Shown here piece after piece: positions 37,338 to 48,071 of a stretch of 64,000 bases of DNA; the stretch's first letter is position 1; every line of letters begins with the position of its first letter. The stretch spans positions 3,844,001 through 3,908,000 of the forward strand of contig CP094668.1 in NCBI GenBank assembly GCA_022836915.1, in the 5' to 3' direction. Source of the DNA: Paenibacillus sp. OVF10. GTDB taxonomy: Bacteria > Bacillota > Bacilli > Paenibacillales > Paenibacillaceae. The translations under genes were made by a program, and so were the position numbers. The notes beneath the pieces are model-generated. The model was not told the origin of the DNA. It did not search any database and saw nothing but the letters and a program-made list of their open reading frames with translations.

Positions 37338-39510
37338 ATGATGAAACGCACACTTGTTTTAATGTTAACTATTATTTTGGGTTTATCATGTACACCTGTT
37401 ACAGGGTACGCTGAAGAAGATTCATTTGATTTTAACGCCACATTCCAAGGGGCTATCATTCTCTCGCTTGGCAGCCCAAACGCAGTCGTTGATAAATACG
37501 GACACGTTGATTGACCAAACCAATTTTAATATCGTTCCTCTGGTTAAAAATAACCGGACACTGCTGCCTCTGCGTTTCATAAGCGAGAGTCTGGGAGCAC
37601 AAGTGGCATGGGACTCGAAAACGTCCACAGCTACCATTAAAGCCACAGGTAAATCCATCAAAGTGACATTAGGCAGCAGCAAGATGTTCATTAACGGCAA
37701 ATCTTTTGCATTGGACGCTCCGGCACAATACAAAGAAGGCAGAGTGTTCATCCCGTTAAGGGCCGTAAGCGAAGCGTTTGGTAAAAAGGTGTTTTTTGAC
37801 CGCGGCATTATCGTCGTAAGTAATACCACTATTCTTAATGCAAAACGGGATAGGGAAATCGTTGATTACTTAAAGTTTGTACTTGCTCCTTATTCGAAAG
37901 ATCCATACACAGGTAAAACATTGTCCACAGAACAAGTTGCCCGTCTGGAACAGAGTGTAGTCATGCTGGAGTCGTATGACAAGGATGATAATTATCTCGG
38001 ATTCGGTAGTGCCATATCGATCGGATACGGATTATTTTTAACCAATTATCACGTCATTGCTGATTCCAGCAGTTATATGATCCAGACGAGTCAGGACCAA
38101 TATTATGAAGTACAAGGAGTCGTTGCAGCGGATGAGAATCTCGATTTGGCCATAGTGAAAACATCCATGCGTACAAATATTCCTCCACTTCATGTAGAAC
38201 TAACGACTAAAATTACTACAGGGCAGCCTGTAGTAGCGATAGGTAATCCTGAAGGACTTCAAAACACGATTTCGACAGGGATCATTAGTGGTATCCGAAA
38301 CTACGGAGGTGAGAGGCTAATACAGACTACGACTCCCATCACCAATGGCAGTTCCGGGGACCGTTGCTTAATATGAAAGGTGAAGTCATTGGGGTAAATA
38401 CAATGGGGATAGAAAAAGGGGATTTGAACTTTGCTATTCCAATTGATTATGCATCCCGTTGGATCAAGAAATACACGGCATTATCCTTTTCGTCTATTCC
38501 TGTGCTTAACCAAGATCAATTCAGGGAAACAGCAGTGACGGAACAAGATCCAACTGTAGAACAGCCATCAACTGTTAGCCAGAATGTTCATCTTATGGGG
38601 AGAACGGTTCGTGAAGCCACTTTAGATCCGGCTCAATCCGTTATCTTTGCAATTGATGAAAATCAATCGACTATTTTTGCTTATCGTTACGCCGACAACA
38701 AGGTTCTGGGAGAGTCCACTGCGTTCAGTACTCCCCAAGAAAGCTTCTGTATGCAAATGGTGAGATCTATGTCATCTTCAGCAATGCTGATTACAGTTCA
38801 TACCGCTTTGAAGAGCAGCAGGAGGACAGATCGTTGTACTTGAAGCAGACACGCTTAAAATCAAAGATCAGTGGGATACCCGTATCGATCCATATGAAAT
38901 TGAGGTAGATCATTCCGGTCATGTCTACGTTAATTCGGGCTCCGGGCAATGGACCTCTATCATTAGTTATGACCGGGCGACAAAGAAGGAGATCTCCAGT
39001 GCAACCATACGACAAGGAAGTCACATGGTCCTGCATCCATCGGAAGATCGGATCTATGCTGTTGACTCCGACACTTCGCCAAGAGATATTGAGATGTTTC
39101 GGTTAATGGATGGCAAGTTTAGTAGCAACCAAGATTCTCCTTATCACGGTGAATACAAGTTCTCAACGGTTATTGGCATTACACCTGATGGTAAGTATGT
39201 ATTAAACGGAGCCGGAACAGTTTTGTCCGCTACCAATAACTCTGCAAGTAATATGCAATATGCGACTGCAATCGATCTGTTTGACTATGTAGCTGTACAT
39301 TCAGCGCATAAGGAAATCTTTTTCACAGGAAAAGATCGCATGATTAAACAGTATGATACGGAAACACTTAAAGTGACGGGTACACTAACGACCAAAGGAA
39401 CAATCCTAAAGCTGTTCATGTCAGATAAACAACTGATTGCAATCACCAAAATAACCTTACCTGGCAACCCTCTGCCGCAATATGCGGTTGAGACGGTTAA
39501 AGATTTCTAG
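37338..39510 (+). CDS. Secreted HtrA/trypsin-like serine protease with copper-amine-oxidase-N domain and C-terminal repeat region (frameshifted)
   Basis: About 725 residues over five frames; breaks at ~37500, G4 38356-38359, C4 38733-38736 and GG 38821-38822. N-terminal signal peptide (MMKRTLVLMLTIILGLS). A copper amine oxidase N-like domain follows (LGSPNAVVDKYG; RTLLPLRFISESLGAQVAWD; RVFIPLRAVSEAFG). The protease domain has the triad His in LTNYHVIA, Asp in NLDLAIVK and Ser in NGSSGGPLL. The last ~300 residues (ADNKVLGESTAF, VLEADTLKIKDQWD, YDRATKKEISSATI, MIKQYDTETLKVTG) look like a WD/YVTN-type propeller. No PDZ domain was recognised. Likely a cell-surface quality-control or processing protease. 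Confidence 0.8.
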
Positions 39511-39524
39511 AAGAGCAAGAGTAG

Positions 39525-39557
39525 AAGAGGTCCATGCTGAACAGCAAGGGCCTCTTA
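39525..39557 (+). terminator. Rho-independent terminator
   Basis: AAGAGGTCC ... GGGCCTCTT stem, then a T-rich stretch. Confidence 0.65.
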
Positions 39558-39674
39558 ATTTATTTTATTGTGATGGGAAAATGGCTCGCTGAGGTAAGAT
39601 TCAAAAATAGATACATCCGTTCTATAATTAGACATCAGAATTAAAAATGGAACAAGCTAAAGGAGTCTGTAGGC

Positions 39675-40673
39675 ATGCAACCTCAACCGAATGATCGAAT
39701 TAAGGTTCATCCAGGCTTTTGGGCTGGATTACATCACTTAGGGATTGGTACTGACGATATCGCTCGCGCAGCACAACTTTCTCTTGAGACAATAAATAAA
39801 CCTGTAGTGACCCAATCTCAGTACTTTGCAATCTGGCAGGCCTATTCAGATCTCATTGGGGACACTGCCGAGGGCATCATCAAACTTGCAACCGGATATG
39901 AAATATCGAAGTATCCTCCGCCTGTTCTGTCGATGTATCATGCTCGTGATTATCGCGATGCGTTGAATCGAATGGTCCGTTACAAGCAAATGTGCCCTCC
40001 AGAGAGTTTGCAGATTACCGAAGCAGGTGAGGAATGTATCATTGAACTCGAATGGTTACATAAGGAGCAACAAGGTCCGCCATTACTGGTAGGTATTACG
40101 CTGGCATTTCTGATCGAACTTGGACGGAGGGGCACAGGACAGCCTTTGACTGCAAAAAGGGTTGAATTTTCGCAGCCAATGGGTAACTCAGACACCCTTG
40201 GAGCTTACTTCGGTTGCCCAGTCGATACGAATTCCAACTATAACCGGCTGACGCTGGAACGGAAAGATCTGAGTCTTCCATTTCTATCGTATAACGAGGA
40301 GTTACTGGAGATTCTGACCCCGGCTCTGGATCGGTCGCTGGACGAACAAGAGAGCAATCGTTCCGTTACTGAAGTGGTCAAATGGATTATGAAACGCAAT
40401 CTCACAGGAAAGCGCCCTGACATCCAGACAGTCGCCAAAGAGCTTCGCATGAGTGATCGTACTTTGCAGCGGCGACTGACGGAGGAGAACACAAACTTCA
40501 AGCAATTATTAACCGAGGCCAGACGTGAGCAGGCCCGAGCGTACCTTGCAGATCCTTCACTTGATATCAAAGAAGTGGCATTTCTGGTTGGATATGAAGA
40601 TCAGAATTCGTTCTATCGTGCTTTCAAGACCTGGGAAGGGGATACACCTTCAAATTGGCGTGTCAGGCAATAA
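39675..40673 (+). CDS. AraC-family regulator, OruR/ArgR-like with arabinose-binding-type N domain
   Basis: Intact, 332 residues. The N-terminal ~190 residues are of the PF12625 type (SQYFAIWQAYSDLIGDTAEGIIKLATGYE, a rather helical sensor). The C-terminal HTH pair is DIQTVAKELRMSDRTLQRRLTEENTNFKQLL and IKEVAFLVGYEDQNSFYRAFKTWEGDTPSNWR. It precedes an SDR gene on the same strand (132 bp gap), which it may activate. Confidence 0.85.
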   Translation: MQPQPNDRIKVHPGFWAGLHHLGIGTDDIARAAQLSLETINKPVVTQSQYFAIWQAYSDLIGDTAEGIIKLATGYEISKYPPPVLSMYHARDYRDALNRMVRYKQMCPPESLQITEAGEECIIELEWLHKEQQGPPLLVGITLAFLIELGRRGTGQPLTAKRVEFSQPMGNSDTLGAYFGCPVDTNSNYNRLTLERKDLSLPFLSYNEELLEILTPALDRSLDEQESNRSVTEVVKWIMKRNLTGKRPDIQTVAKELRMSDRTLQRRLTEENTNFKQLLTEARREQARAYLADPSLDIKEVAFLVGYEDQNSFYRAFKTWEGDTPSNWRVRQ

Positions 40674-40805
40674 CTCTGGCGCAAGCTGCTAGTTACTGGA
40701 CCCTTCAGACTGCTTAATATTGTATCTATCCGGTGTATGAAGCTTGTTTGGCAATGTTCAAGAAACGGCTACCGGATAGTTGTAATCAAGAAGGAGAAAT
40801 GCAGG

Positions 40806-41600
40806 ATGGATATGGGAATAAAAGAGAAAACAGCCTTAGTTACAGGATCAACAAAAGGGATCGGCAAAGCGATTGCTATAGAACTCGCTCGAGAAGGTGT
40901 TCATGTTCTGATTAATGGACGCAATGATGAAGAGGTAGAACGAACAGTTCGTGAAATCAAGTCCACTTTTCCGGAGACCTCTCCGCAAAAGGCTACCGCT
41001 GATCTTGTGGATCTGGCGCAACGCCAAGCTTTATTCGAGAAATTTCCTGAAGTTGATATATTAATCAATAACACGGGTATATATGAAATCATGAGTTATG
41101 AAGACATAAATGATGAAGTGTGGGAGAAATATTTCCGTATTAATGTACTTGCTGCCAATGGCTTATCCCAATTTTATTTACCTAAAATGGTGAAGAACAA
41201 TGACGGGCGTATTATTTTCATCGCAAGTGAAGAAGCCCTTATGCCTTCAGGCCAGATGCCCCAGTATTGCATGACCAAGTCAATGCTGCTGTCATTATCC
41301 AAAAGTTTGTCCAAACTGACAGCAGGGACCGAGGTTACGATCAATACGATCCTGCCAGGTCCAACACTGTCCGAAAACGTACAAAAAATCATTGAGGGCA
41401 TATACCCTGATGAGACGTTGAATTTCAAGGAAAAAGAGAAAGACTTTATGAAGAGTAATCTGCCACAGTCTGAATTACAGCGATTCATCAAGCCATGTGA
41501 AATAGGCAGACTCGCAGCTTTTGTATGCAGCCCGTATGCTTCAGCTTTTAGAGGTTCTCCCATCCGAATGGACGGGGGCATGGTTCCCACCATATTTTAA
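40806..41600 (+). CDS. Short-chain dehydrogenase/reductase
   Basis: Intact, 264 residues from ATG 40806 (AAGGAG 9 bp upstream). Classical SDR: cofactor motif TGSTKGIGKAIAIELA, NADP-type Arg in LINGRNDEE, NNTG motif as INNTGIYE, catalytic Ser/Tyr/Lys as IASEEA then PQYCMTKSMLL with Y-x3-K, and a C-terminal IRMDGGMVPTIF. Similar to 3-oxoacyl-ACP reductase-like enzymes of unknown substrate. Confidence 0.87.
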   Translation: MDMGIKEKTALVTGSTKGIGKAIAIELAREGVHVLINGRNDEEVERTVREIKSTFPETSPQKATADLVDLAQRQALFEKFPEVDILINNTGIYEIMSYEDINDEVWEKYFRINVLAANGLSQFYLPKMVKNNDGRIIFIASEEALMPSGQMPQYCMTKSMLLSLSKSLSKLTAGTEVTINTILPGPTLSENVQKIIEGIYPDETLNFKEKEKDFMKSNLPQSELQRFIKPCEIGRLAAFVCSPYASAFRGSPIRMDGGMVPTIF

Positions 41601-41635
41601 AATTGTTCAGGATACAGCATATGTATCCATAAGAT

Positions 41636-41659
41636 GTCGCCAGCATTGGCGACTTTTTT
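41636..41659 (+). terminator. Rho-independent terminator
   Basis: GTCGCC-agcatt-GGCGAC followed by TTTTTT. Confidence 0.87.
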
Positions 41660-41787
41660 ATTTGTAAATGATCTATGCGAGGGGCGTCAATCGAGTTTAT
41701 AATACAGGTATGATTTTCGAAAACGATTTCTGTTCATTGGAAGCGATTACTTTTATCGATTATATGAATCTAAAAGGGGACACTATC

Positions 41788-44605
41788 ATGATAGCTGCAA
41801 CAAATCTGGAAGGCATATGGAAACTCCAACTCGATGAACATAAGGTGGAACGTGGTCTGAATTTCTCAGACGTTATTACATTGCCAAATACTACATCCCA
41901 TGCGGCCAAGGGCAAGAAAAACGAGAATGTGTTAATCGGTGCGCTGACGGATGAGTACTTATTTGAGGGTTATGCCTGGTTTTCACGAGAGATTGAAATT
42001 CCCGAACACGTAGCTGGCAAACGTTGCTTCTTGCATTTGGAACGAACAAGAGTAACCACAGTTTGGATCGATGGGGTGGAATGCGGAACACAAAACAGTC
42101 TGAACACACCTCACCGTTATGAGATTGAGGCAGGGCTAACCGCTGGGACTCATACAATTACCATTCGAGTGGACAATACCAATTATCCAACCAAAGGTGG
42201 TCACCTTACATCCGAAGACACGCAGACGAATTGGAACGGGATCACAGGGAAGTTGGAGCTTCAATTTTTGAGCGTGTTTTCCTGGATAATGTTCAGGTCT
42301 ATCCCGATCTTACGACTCGTTCTTTCGAGATCAAGGCAGCACTTGTCGGTGAACTACAAGGAGTACGAATCGTGGTATCAGCTGTTGCTGTCAGTGCAGA
42401 TCCGGTGTATACGACCGAGGAACAGATTTTCACCCCGGACTCTCAGAATATCGACCTCACATACACGATTGGCGAAGATGCCATGTTATGGAGTGATGAT
42501 GAACCTAACCTGTATCAACTTCACATTTGTCTGCAAGACCAGAACGGCGAAGTGTTGGATTCCACCGAAGTATGGACGGGATTACGGGAGTTTCGGGCTA
42601 CCGGAGACAAATTCACCATTAATGGTCGCAAAACGTTTCTTCGAGGCAAACATGACGGGCTGATCTTTCCGCTCACGGGATACGCGCCAACAGATGTAGA
42701 TGAATGGGTTCGCATTCTCGCTATCTCCAAGTCCTACGGTATCAATCACTACCGTTTCCATACCTGTTGTCCTCCGGAGGCTGCTTTTATTGCAGCGGAT
42801 CTGCTCGGCATCTACATGGAGCCTGAGCTTCCGTTCTGGGGAACCATTACGGATGAATCTTCGGATGGACATAATCAAGCCGAGCAGGATTACTTGATTA
42901 GCGAAGGATTTGCGATGCTGCGTGCTTTTGGTAATCATCCTTCGTTTGTCATGATGTCCATGGGGAATGAACTATGGGGAAGCAAGGACAGATTGAATTC
43001 GATCCTGAAGGCATACAAAGCATATGATCATCGTCATCTATACACCGAAGGTTCGAATAACTTTCAGTTTGTGCCGGACATTCTGGAGGAAAGTGAATTC
43101 TTCTGCGGGGTTCGTTTCTCCAAAGAGCGCCTGTTCAGAGGTTCATATGCGATGTGTGATGCTCCGCTCGGTCACGTGCAGACCGACCTGCCAAATACAT
43201 TGAAAGATTACGATTCAAACATTGTACCTGAGCAAGGCAGCGATGCTGACCCTTCCGGTCAGACTGGGGACAAAGAGATTCAGATTCAGTATGGGACAGG
43301 TTCTAAAACAGTGCAGGCCGAAGCTGGAAGTGACCAACTTGTCTCACACGTACCAATCATCTCGCATGAAATTGGACAGTACGCCACGTTTCCTAATTTC
43401 GAGGAGATCAACAAGTATACGGGTTCTCTCAAAGCCAAGAATTTCGAAGTGTTTCGAGAGCGTCTGAATGCTAAAGGACTGGGACATCTGGCGGAAGCAT
43501 ACTTCAGAGCTTCTGGTAAACTCGCGGTCGCATGTTACAAGGAAGAACTGGAAGCTGCTTTTCGTTCGCAGCAACTAGCCGGGTTCCAGCTGCTGGATCT
43601 TCAGGATTTCAGCGGTCAGGGAACAGCGCTGGTGGGTGTACTGGACGCATTCATGGATTCCAAAGGCATGATTACACCTGAGGAGTGGAGAACGTTTTGT
43701 TCCGACGCTGTGTTGTTGGCGAGATTCCCCAAATATAATTATCAAGCGGGTGAATTGTTCGAAGCACGCATTGAACTAAGTTACTTCCGGAGACAAGCAT
43801 TGGATGGACTTCAATTGAAGTGGGAAATTCAAAGCGAGCAGATCGAAGGAAGCGTCCTATTGGAAGGGAAAGCAGACCTGCCAGCGACCCATGGAGAACA
43901 TTATGTGAATATCGCGGATCTCAGCATTCGCATTCCTGAAGTCTCCAATATGACCAAAGTGGAGCTTAGACTGTCCATTCCAGGCACGGATATCCGTAAG
44001 TCTTACGACCTGTGGATCTACCCGAGTCAACTGGACGTGGAATTGACCGGATTAAATCTCTTTACCGAACTCTCCGAAGCGGCGCTGGTGTTGCTAGAGC
44101 AGGGAGAGGATATTATGCTTTTCCCAAATCCCGACCAGATTCAACATGCGATTCAAGGTTTCTATAGCACCGATTTCTGGTCTTACCCTATGTTCCGATC
44201 CATCTCGGAGAATATGAAAAGAGAAGTTCCTGTGGGCACAATGGGCTTGTTAATTCAACAGGATCATCCGGCCTTCGAACATTTTGTCACAGAGGAGCAC
44301 TCAACTTATCCGTGGTGGAGCATCGTGTCCGAGTCGTCATCGATCATCTTGGATGAGTTGGATAAAGACTTGAATCCGATCGTGCAGACCATTGACAATT
44401 TTGAGCGAAACCACAAGCTCGGCCTGTTGATGGAGTGTCGGGTCCGGAAGGGAGAGTGCTGATGGGAGCGCTGAATCTGGAGCGTCTGATGACTACATTG
44501 GAGGGCAGACAGTTGTTATACAGCTTCCGGCGTTATGTACAGAGTTCCGCTTACCAGCCAGTTGCACGTCTGGAAGTAGAGGAACTTCGCAAGTTGTTTA
44601 ACTAA
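41788..44605 (+). CDS. Glycoside hydrolase family 2 enzyme (beta-galactosidase/glucuronidase-like, frameshifted)
   Basis: About 939 residues joined at the AA run 42263-42264 and near 44453. Domain order: N-terminal sugar-binding jelly roll (LFEGYAWFSREIEIPEHVAGKRCFLHLERT, then TNWNGITGKLEL), an Ig-like domain, then the TIM barrel with KFTINGRKTFLRGKHDG, acid/base Glu in SMGNELWG and candidate nucleophile Glu in ISHEIGQYATFP. A C-terminal part of ~300 residues ends in LEELRKLF-type sequence. No signal peptide, so it cleaves imported oligosaccharides. The exact glycosidic specificity is not visible. Confidence 0.85.
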
Positions 44606-44649
44606 GATATAGGGGAAGAAGCGTCAGGTTTCCCTTAATTATGCCAATG

Positions 44650-44675
44650 AGCCCCTTCCGCGAATGGAAGGGGCT
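44650..44675. terminator. Bidirectional hairpin between convergent genes
   Basis: AGCCCCTTCC-gcgaat-GGAAGGGGCT, a perfect 10-bp stem between the GH2 and manC stops; weak T run. Confidence 0.65.
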
Positions 44676-44710
44676 ATAAGACATGCAGATTGAATCGGTT
44701 CATTCGCCCA

Positions 44711-46084
44711 TTAAGCGTTAGATGAACCTGCACTTTTTAGGATCACATTCCAATCTTCTTCTTCAAAAAGTATGTTGTCTTTATCCTCTGCTACTCCGAT
44801 CCGGACCTCAAGGATCACCATCCTGGTTTCAGCCAAAATAGAAAAGAGACTCTCCTTGGTAATTGCGAACTGATTGCCCATACTCACTTGCATGACCTTT
44901 CCGTTGACAAGCACTTGCCCACTGCCTGCAAGCACGGTCCATGCTCTACACCCAGTTCTATGCCAGTTCAACCCGATATGTTTGCCCGGTAGAACCGTTA
45001 TGTTTAATGTGGTTACAGTTGTATTCTCATCTTCTAACGAACCTTCAATGACACGATAACTGCCCCAGGTTGATTCACCATACATCGGTTTTAGTGGCAA
45101 GCTACCCAATTGCGCTTTAATTTCATTTGAATTATTTTTGTTGGCAATGAGAATGCCATCCGGACTTGCGGCAGCGATAATACCTGGCACGCCAATGACT
45201 TGGATGGGGTAGGGAAGCTCGTTAATAATATAGGAATCGGAGGAAGAACCCGAGATTCCACCGTGTCCGATTACATGGGTATCTAACTGTGCGCACAGCG
45301 TATCCCAGCTTCCGATATCCTGCCATACTCCCTTATAAGGCAGGACTACGGCCCGCTGTGCCTTTTCTGCAACATGCTTGTCAAAACTGCGTTCAGGCAA
45401 CGCTTCATACAGGGACGACAATTGATCATAATGAACCGGCAGCCCCATTTTTTTAATATGGGATATCATAAACGCGACGGTGAATGCGTACACACCGCAG
45501 TTCCATAGTGCCCCACGTTGTAGCAGAGTCTCAGCAATGGTGGCTTCGGGTTTTTCTATAAATTGTGTTATGGGCGCATAAGCATTACGTTCTTCCCCAC
45601 CCGGCAGGATGTATCCATACTGTTCTGAAGCATGTGTAGGCCTTGTCCCAATTAAAGCGATATCGGCTTGAGAATGTTTCAATATATCCGGCAGTAATTG
45701 GAAGTTGCTGAAAAAATCTTCACCTGCAAACACATCAGCTGGCGCGATACAGATCACATCGTCATCTTTGGCCATTCGGAAGGATTGCAGATATAACGTT
45801 GCTAAGGCCGCCGCAGTAAAAGTGCCTCGTTTATAAGGTTCCCCGATGACTGGTATTTTGCCTTGAGTATGTCGAGCCGTAATATTAGCCTGGTCCTGAT
45901 GTGAAATAATGAGCGTTGAATCGGTTAGGGATGAACCATCAAGCTGGCGGCATACTCTGCTGATCATGGATTCCCTACCTCCAGCGGGTGAGGGAAGTAT
46001 ATCTATGAACAGCTTGGAGCGAAGCTCATTGGATAACGGCCAGAGCCTTTTGCCAGAGCCGCCGCACAGCAGTACGATATGCAT
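44711..46084 (-). CDS. manC: Mannose-1-phosphate guanylyltransferase with degenerate C-terminal cupin
   Basis: Intact, 457 residues, minus strand, GGAGGAAG before the ATG. The nucleotidyltransferase domain begins VLLCGGSGKRLWPLSNELRSK, with the GGxGxRLWPLS loop and activating Lys. FIEKPEATIAETLLQRGALWNCGVYAF and the WQDIGSWDTLCAQL segment are typical of ManC/XanB. The C-terminal ~100 residues have the cupin frame (STWGSYRVIEGS, VLPGKHIGLNWHRTGCRAWTVLAGSGQVLVNG), but the usual QxHxHRxEHW metal site is not kept. Makes GDP-mannose from mannose-1-phosphate and GTP for surface polysaccharide. Co-transcribed with the gene at 46102. Confidence 0.83.
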   Translation of the reverse strand: MHIVLLCGGSGKRLWPLSNELRSKLFIDILPSPAGGRESMISRVCRQLDGSSLTDSTLIISHQDQANITARHTQGKIPVIGEPYKRGTFTAAALATLYLQSFRMAKDDDVICIAPADVFAGEDFFSNFQLLPDILKHSQADIALIGTRPTHASEQYGYILPGGEERNAYAPITQFIEKPEATIAETLLQRGALWNCGVYAFTVAFMISHIKKMGLPVHYDQLSSLYEALPERSFDKHVAEKAQRAVVLPYKGVWQDIGSWDTLCAQLDTHVIGHGGISGSSSDSYIINELPYPIQVIGVPGIIAAASPDGILIANKNNSNEIKAQLGSLPLKPMYGESTWGSYRVIEGSLEDENTTVTTLNITVLPGKHIGLNWHRTGCRAWTVLAGSGQVLVNGKVMQVSMGNQFAITKESLFSILAETRMVILEVRIGVAEDKDNILFEEEDWNVILKSAGSSNA

Positions 46085-46101
46085 GGGCTTCCTCCTTAAG
46101 C

Positions 46102-46911
46102 TCAGGGAGCTTTACTATAGATTTTCCGTTTATGAAAGGAAAGAGAACGATATTTAAGAGCCAGCTTGCGGATTTGTTGCTCTTTTAACGAAGAAGCGTT
46201 CACATTCAGACTTTTATTCATGGAACTTCTAAGGACCATGCTGCCTGGGTTTTTCGTATACATAAAATTGGCATACGTTTCATACTCGGAGAAACCAAAC
46301 TGCTTTTTCTTATTGATATTGGAGATGACCGCTTTGTACCATGGCAGTTTATGAACCGCTTCAATTTTCTGTTTTAAGGCAGCGAGTTTTGATTTGTCGA
46401 ACAGCATATAATGGGTGACAAAAGAGCGGGGGCGCGGAGCTTTCATGCCTAACAACTTGCGGTAGGTATTGAAATATTCCGGCTGGCTCCAGTCACGGCA
46501 GTAAAAGACTGTTTTGCCTTCTACAAGAAATGAATGAGGTTTAATCAGTACGGTATCTGCATCCATGACTAGAAAGTACTTTGCCTTCACAATGGAATCT
46601 CCGTTCATTTTGAGCAACTGCTGATATAACCAGCCTGACCGATTCCATCGGGAGGACTGGTAGTGTATGTCGTTTTTGGTTATAGGCAGGACGGATCGCT
46701 CATTAACAAAAATGCAGTTTTTAAGGGAACAAAGTTTTCTGATTTTGGTGCTGACCGGAGAAACAATATATATGCTTCCAATGGGATGTTTTACATAACG
46801 GCGAATGTTATCAATGACGAGGGGAAGGGTAGCCAAATCTTTCTCGATCGCTGGTATAAGAACATCAATCTTAGGTGCATTATTCAACCGGATTCCAGGC
46901 AGGACGGACAT
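46102..46911 (-). CDS. DUF6492-type glycosyltransferase-like protein
   Basis: Intact, 269 residues, minus strand, AAGGAGTGAG before the ATG, ending 18 bp before manC. It has GT-A-like features: KIDVLIPAIEKDLATLPLVIDNIR at the start and the DxD-like VMDADTVLIKPHSF near residue 118, then FYCRDWSQPEYFNTYRKLLG and a GFSEYETYANFM segment. Likely transfers a sugar, perhaps mannose supplied by the neighbouring ManC, to a surface or spore glycan. Confidence 0.7.
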   Translation of the reverse strand: MSVLPGIRLNNAPKIDVLIPAIEKDLATLPLVIDNIRRYVKHPIGSIYIVSPVSTKIRKLCSLKNCIFVNERSVLPITKNDIHYQSSRWNRSGWLYQQLLKMNGDSIVKAKYFLVMDADTVLIKPHSFLVEGKTVFYCRDWSQPEYFNTYRKLLGMKAPRPRSFVTHYMLFDKSKLAALKQKIEAVHKLPWYKAVISNINKKKQFGFSEYETYANFMYTKNPGSMVLRSSMNKSLNVNASSLKEQQIRKLALKYRSLSFHKRKIYSKAP

Positions 46912-47111
46912 CTTCTCACTCCTTGCACAAATCGTGATGACTCATTATATGGTATGTGTGCAAAAGTGTTTTGGTCAGGGCATGTGCAAATATACATTTT
47001 TACGAATAGGGGCTTTTGTTGAGGGCTCCTTTATCGGTATTACATATAATGCATGCAGGATCTTGATCAAACAGCGGGCTACGATGCGGTTGCTGAAGGA
47101 GAGTTTACGAC

Positions 47112-47893
47112 ATGGGAGTTGATAAATTGCAGCCGTTAAGAAGCAAGTGGTTAAAAACAAAATTGATCATTAATAATGAATTAATTAAACCGTTTATACC
47201 CGACACACAGAAATATAATAAAACGAATCTGAAATCCATGATCAGCAAATATGGAATGGTCTATGTCAAACCCGAGAGAGGTACTTTCGGGATGGGTGTT
47301 ATTAAGGCCGAGATGGAAAGTCATCAACATTTTGTCTATCAGATAGAGCAAAAACGCCTGACGTTTGACAGCTTTGAATCGTTTTATAACAGTCTGACTC
47401 GTTTGGTGAATAAAAGAAGTTATCTGATACAGAGAGGAATCCATCTTCTTAAGCACAATAACAGACGTTTTGACATCAGAGTCATGATACAGCTAAGCCC
47501 GACCAAACATTGGGAAGCTACCGGAATCATCGGCCGACTGGGTCATCCAAAGAAAATCGTAACCAATTATCATAGTGGTGGTACACCGATGGATATTCAC
47601 AAGCTGTTACAATCACACGCATCAACAAAACGCAGGAATGAACTGGTTCATGAGATGAATGAGCTTAGCCTGCGCATAGCTCGTCATATGAAAAAAAGTA
47701 CCCGTATCTAAAGCAAATTGGTGTAGATATCGGCCTTGACCACAGTCTGAAACCCTGGATTATTGAAGTGAATGTCAAACCTGACCCATATATATTCAAT
47801 CAATTAAAGGACAAGACGATGTATCGCAAGGTAATACGATATTACCGCCATGCTATGCCCAAAAAACAGAATAACAGACCGGACTTTTCATAG
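47112..47893 (+). CDS. YheC/YheD-like ATP-grasp protein (spore-associated, frameshifted)
   Basis: ATG 47112 after AAGGAG. About 260 residues; the break is in the A7 run 47691-47697, and one added A gives HMKKKYPYLKQIGVDIGLDHSLKPWIIEVNVKPDPYIF. ATP-grasp elements: MVYVKPERGTFGMGVIKAE, YLIQRGIHLL, RFDIRVMIQLSP and the metal-binding EVNVKPDP. Relatives in Bacillus are endospore coat-associated proteins YheC/YheD; the substrate ligated is unknown. Transcribed divergently from the manC pair. Confidence 0.83.
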
Positions 47894-47922
47894 GTCTGGC
47901 TGGAGAAGGTTTCAAGCTCAAG

Positions 47923-47947
47923 AGTCGCCAATGTGGCGACTTTTTTT
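47923..47947 (+). terminator. Rho-independent terminator, AGTCGCC family
   Basis: AGTCGCCA-atg-TGGCGACT followed by T7. Confidence 0.9.
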
Positions 47948-48071
47948 GTTGATCTGCGTTTTAGGGTCGGATTATTGCATTTCATCCCAATTCGACTCCG
48001 AAACCTATGCTAAAATAGTATATTCGAGAGTGAAATTCAGAGTCGATGTCGATGAAAGGCGGATGTTCCCC

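Noticed and set aside
43344..43574. Minus-strand frame within the GH2 gene
   Set aside because: Antisense to the catalytic barrel; no ribosome binding site.
47975..48020. Promoter for the LytTR operon with extended -10 TGCTAAAAT
   Set aside because: No -35 hexamer at a suitable distance.
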